NCBI GenBank assembly: GCA_000711775.1
Contig: ARYC01002635.1
Coordinates: 22,572-86,571, forward strand
Direction of reading: 5' to 3'
Length of the DNA stretch: 64,000 nucleotides
From: Oxytricha trifallax
Lineage: Eukaryota; Ciliophora; Spirotrichea; Sporadotrichida; Oxytrichidae
Shown here: positions 60,353-64,000 of the stretch, piece by piece
How the letters are laid out: the number at the start of each line of letters is the position of its first letter
How positions within the stretch are numbered: position 1 is the first letter of the stretch
Notes under the pieces: generated by a model
Told to the model about the DNA's origin: nothing
What the model saw: the letters and a program-made list of their open reading frames with translations, nothing else
The model's database searches: none
Made by a program: the position numbers and the translations under genes

Positions 60353-61505
60353 CATTTAGAAAAAATAGTAAATTCAGCCAAATATAAGAAATCTAAATAT
60401 TCAAAATAATCAAATCGAGATATATAAAATTTTATCAATATTTAAAACTTTAAATAGTATAGTCACTTAATGGCTAAAAATTCCTGATGTATAGGAATCC
60501 TTTTTTAGTTTTAATTAGCATATAAATGCAAAATTTCAACATTTCTCCTATTAACATTCTGTTTCTTCATCATCTACATCATTCATATCTAGACTATTAA
60601 TATTTCTTAAAATTAATTATATTTATAATATTTAATTTTGGCGAGCTATTGCGAAAATGTTGAACGAGATAGCTCGCCATTAATATTTATATTAATTATT
60701 AATTTCTGAATAAGCAACCTTTAATTTCTTCATATTTTTATAAATTAAGTTTGAGTAAGTTAAATTAGATTATTTGTGTTGAATAATATATTAAAAACAA
60801 TAAAATTTATTTACTAAGCATTATAAATAGACTTCCATATTATATAAATGAACTTCTATTTTATACTATATTTAGTTTCTATATTTGTTATATATAATTA
60901 GCCAATCAAAACTCACTTTTTTCAAGTATTATTAATTATAATTGGACTTATTTAAATTTACTTTAAGCTATAATTTGAATTTATAAAATAGAAGTTCATT
61001 TATATAATATGGAAGTCTATTTATTATGCTTAGTAAATAAATTTTATTGTTTTTAATATATTATTCAACACAAATAATCTAATTTAACTTACTCAAACTT
61101 AATTTATAAAAAGTATGATTATATTAATGTTTAATAGGTTACTTATTGAGAAATTATTAATTAATAATAATAAAATAGCGAGCTATCTAGTTGAACATTT
61201 TCGCGATGTCTCGCCAAAATTAAATATTATAATATAATTAATTTTAAGAAATATTAATAGTCAAGATATTAATGATGTAGATGATGAAGAAACAGAATGC
61301 TAATGGGAGAAATGTTGAAATATTTCATTTATATGCTAATTAGAACTAATAAAGGATTCCTATACATCAGGAATATAGACTTTAAGTGACTATACTATTT
61401 AAAGTTTTAAATATTAATTATAAAAATGATTAATAAAGTTTTATATATCTCGGTTTGATTAATTTGAATATTTAGATTTCCTTAATTTACTATTTTTTCT
61501 AAATG
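60353..61505. mobile_element. FB-F: 1.15 kb foldback next to truncated TBE-6
   Basis: Ends CATTTAGAAAAAATAGTAAA and its inverse TTTACTATTTTTTCTAAATG. Arms of about 510 and 525 bp pair almost throughout, loop ~60865-60981. Each arm contains a small nested inverted repeat GGCGAGCTA...TAGCTCGCC (60640-60681, with a counterpart at 61177-61216). No gene inside. TBE-6 is present only on the left side. Confidence 0.93.
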
Positions 61506-61573
61506 AATGGATAAATCAAAAATTAAATATTATTAATAAGTATACATAATTATATAGTAAATAGTATAACGAC

Positions 61574-61705
61574 TCCAATTTCGCCAGGAGGCAGTTCTAC
61601 TATTGCGGGCGTCAAGATTTGAAAGATTTATCGAAATCGTCTACATTGCATGATTTGGAACCAATCCAATCGGGACATCGCCTGCCAAAAGGTCTTAAGA
61701 TTTTA
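61574..61705 (+). CDS. GC-rich coding-like block upstream of the 61.8 kb gene
   Basis: Plus frame: NDSNFARRQFYYCGRQDLKD, LSKSSTLHDLEPIQSGHR, LPKGLK, then AT-rich sequence. Same strand and similar base composition as the next gene, so the two may be exons or consecutive MDSs with an AT-rich intron/IES (61706-61845) between. Not recognised. Confidence 0.5.
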
Positions 61706-61845
61706 TATAATTTCAATTATTTAATCATTTATTTGTTTAAATTAACTGTCCATTAATAAATTAAAACTATCCAATTTAAATTAATTCATAATGCCCTTAT
61801 TAATTTAAATCTAAATTAATATAAAACGGATTCTACAAATAACGA

Positions 61846-62409
61846 ATGCACTTAATTATCCCAGCAAATATAAGGAGGTTAAGGAAAAATAAAGGTCCAG
61901 TCTACAGGCTCTTTGACCTGATTGATGGCATGGTACCAGGTGGCCAGCGTCACGCCTACTTTCAAAATCAAGCTCTTGCAGCAGAAAGTTTAGGAGGACT
62001 TCAGGAAGAGCAAAACCAGGGACTACAACAACCAGCTCCACATAGGCAAGGCTACTTGGTCAGGGACGCGATGGGAAAGTACAAGGAGACTGCCAGATTC
62101 AAGGTCATGGAGGAGCTGCAGGCCATGTTCAGAGACAACCCCAAGATGACCTTGGAAATCATTGGCAACTTCAAGGGCTGCCTGAAGGACGACAGCAACA
62201 AGGAATTCAAGCAGCGGCACAAAATTGAGATCCAATATATGAATGATGCGAAGATGCAAGTGGCCGACGGACAGAAGATGATCAGAGAGGAGGCCAGATA
62301 CTTTGAAAAAATTCTTAAGATTATCAAATAGTAAGTTAGTTAAAAGTCAAGATATTTTAAATCTTCATTAATTTATCTTTTCGACTATTCCTTTAAAAAT
62401 TATTCTTGA
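61846..62409 (+). CDS. GC-rich gene, unknown function
   Basis: The clearest non-TBE gene here: about 50% G+C against ~20% around. Open from ATG 61846; codons 1-10 are AT-rich, so the true start or exon boundary may be nearer 61878. Blocks: VYRLFDLIDGMVPGGQRH, a Gln-rich stretch LQEEQNQGLQQ, DAMGKYKETARFKVMEELQ, NPKMTLEIIGNFKGCLKDD, and a charged, helix-prone end KIEIQYMNDAKMQVADGQK. All Gln codons in the GC-rich part are CAA/CAG. At 62329 comes TAG-TAA: a stop in the standard code, but Gln here, so the ciliate frame runs to TGA at 62407-62409. TAGTAAGT could also be a 5' splice site. No family recognised. Confidence 0.75.
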
Positions 62410-63404
62410 GGTTTTATGAAATTAAATTTTAGGAATATTTGAATTAATTTTTGAATAATTAGCTTCACTTTTACTGTTAATTATATGCTAGGATATTTTT
62501 TTAAGTCATAAATTTCCTATTTATGGGTAAATTAAGATTTTGATAATTTTATTTAATGCTTTTTAGAAATATAAGGCAATTAGTGCTCGCCTTTTATAAA
62601 GGTTCAGAATTCTATGTTGACAATCACTTTTTCAATCATCTCTTAAATTAGCTTATTAGAGGTTGACAGTAGTCAAGACAATTTAGCTTAAACTGTAATT
62701 GGTTATTTTATGGATGAGTATTCTTAAATTGATTAGTTGACTTATTTTTTAATAATCAATTAGATTATTAATTGTTTCTTTTAATTTAATTCTAAAAGAT
62801 TATAATTATTAATAAAAAGTACATCCAAATTCCATTATTTATTCTCTTGAGGTTGTCCCAATTCCACAAAGATATTTATCCATGATTCTTAGTGTATGTT
62901 TTCTTATCTGTAGCTATTATTATTTCTTTAATTTAATTGGTGAATTATGTAATTCTAACGATCCATATAAACTTAGACTAGTAAATATGCGCCATATTTC
63001 CATTTACTAATTATTTAATTGTTTGTACTCAAATTGTTAACTTCTCAAATCTCAGACACATAATTTCTATCTCTAAATAAAAAAACAAACAAATCAGCAA
63101 CTTGATATATTAAAAAGATGTTTTCGAAGATATGCTTAGATAATTTATTTGTTTAGTTGTCATTTTTCAATGCTAAACATCCATAAGTCTACTAGTTTTT
63201 TCTTCAAGATAGTCAGTTTGACCAGTGAATACAGTGATATAGTCAAGGTACTCACATAAATGGTGGAATGATCAAATTAGCGGAAATATGTTAATTATCT
63301 TATTCTTCAAAAGCAACATATTAAACAAAAGTTTTTATAGCAGTGATTAATTTGTAAAGCCATCAAGCAGATAAATTAAATCATGCAACTCTATGCAGTA
63401 CATT
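62410..63404. other. AT-rich stretch, no gene seen
   Basis: Ends with ATT (63402-63404), the left target copy of TBE-7. Confidence 0.45.
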
Positions 63405-64000
63405 CAAAACCCCAAAACCCTTTCAGTAGTTTGATTGAGTTTTTGATTGATAAAAGTAGACTATTAGTGCATACTTTATTAGGGTTTTAATAGGGTTTAT
63501 GTAGGGGTTTAATGTTTAAATATTAGTATTTTAAGTGAGTATAACAAGCGAGTTTTTAAATTATTTCTCACAAACATAAGCTTAGAGTCGTGTGCCAGTT
63601 CTCTGAATTTTATCTTTCTAAGTTGATGTTTGATTGTTTCTATTGTTTGTTAATTCTCTTAGCTTGGCTTGATAATAGTTGAGTATGCAAGTTCTCTGAG
63701 ACCTCCATTTATTTTATTTTTATCGAGATATTGTTTGATTCTCTGCTTACAATCTCTCTCACCCTTGCAGCTAAAGTAAATCGTTTCTTGGCATGTCGCT
63801 CTCTATTATTATTACTGCTAGAGCCCAGATATCCCATTAAGTGTCTCCATCTCTCCAATCCTCTCTCTGTGGAAAATATCCAGGAGTACCGTATACATTT
63901 CCTTATGCAGAGGCTTGCACTCTTTGAGCTCTGTTGAAGTCTATAACATAAACTCTAAGAGGCTGAAAATTCAACATGATATTCTCTGGCTTTAAGTCTC
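63405..64000 (-). mobile_element. TBE-7 transposon, left part only
   Basis: Begins CAAAACCCCAAAACCCTTTC at 63405 with the TBE-1-type inverted repeat, and runs out of the window. Orientation as TBE-1. Confidence 0.95.
63566..64000 (-). CDS. TBE-7 57K protein, C-terminal part
   Basis: The minus strand carries the C-terminal half of the 57K kinase-like domain: the window ends exactly in the loop DLKPENIML, followed by DFN, then GNVYGTPG (activation segment) and the RELAYS region. At the end, GTG-TGA of TBE-1 has become GTG-AGA (near 63566), so the normal stop appears lost and the frame runs further. The rest lies beyond the window. Confidence 0.85.

Noticed and set aside
62023..62327. Two overlapping minus-strand frames of 78 and 91 codons
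   Set aside because: Shadows of the GC-rich plus-strand gene at 61846-62409.

Overview
The window looks like germline (micronuclear) DNA of a spirotrich ciliate of the Oxytricha/Sterkiella type. Three things point there. Reading frames stay open only if TAA and TAG are read as glutamine and TGA is the sole stop. Several ~4.1 kb elements end in 17 bp of C4A4 telomere-like sequence (5'-CAAAACCCCAAAACCCC) next to a 3-bp ATT/ANT target site, the hallmark of TBE (telomere-bearing element) transposons of Oxytricha. The rest is very AT-rich, carries many foldback elements, and holds only short islands that look coding, as expected for MDS-like segments set in germline-limited DNA.

Layout. 1.4-7.0 kb: TBE-1 (1930-6489) sits in the exact middle of a ~550 bp-armed inverted repeat and itself carries a 406 bp MITE. 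7.35-11.45 kb: TBE-2, a complete 4102 bp element with an ATT target duplication. 12.4-16.1 kb: a MORN-repeat fragment, a decayed TBE-3 transposase and small coding-like islands. 16.6 kb: a 3'-truncated Arf GTPase. 20.4-25.4 kb: a two-exon mini-gene, an Asn/Gln-rich repeat and a succinyl-CoA ligase alpha pseudogene. 25.7-28.6 kb: a second copy of the MITE and a 1.66 kb palindrome with C/G tracts. 28.7-34.0 kb: an old TBE-4 split by three nested insertions. 34.4-36.0 kb: coding-like islands. 36.1-39.7 kb: TBE-5, left-truncated, with an intact 22K gene. 40.7-56.3 kb: AT-rich DNA with a 1.48 kb foldback bearing TGACGTCA repeats, a hairpin-ended element, several degenerate coding islands and a divergent 22K relic. 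56.7-61.5 kb: TBE-6, right-truncated against a 1.15 kb foldback. 61.6-62.4 kb: a GC-rich gene. 63.4 kb to the end: start of TBE-7.

Each TBE carries the same three genes: a DD34E (IS630/Tc1-like) transposase, a 22K protein of unknown role, and a protein with C2H2 zinc fingers and a kinase-like domain (57K). The 22K and 57K genes are divergent; the 22K and transposase genes converge with stop codons 6 bp apart. In TBE biology the transposase acts in programmed DNA elimination during macronuclear development. Most copies here are broken by small indels, TGA substitutions or nested insertions. All product calls are from motif reading by eye; no searches were run.
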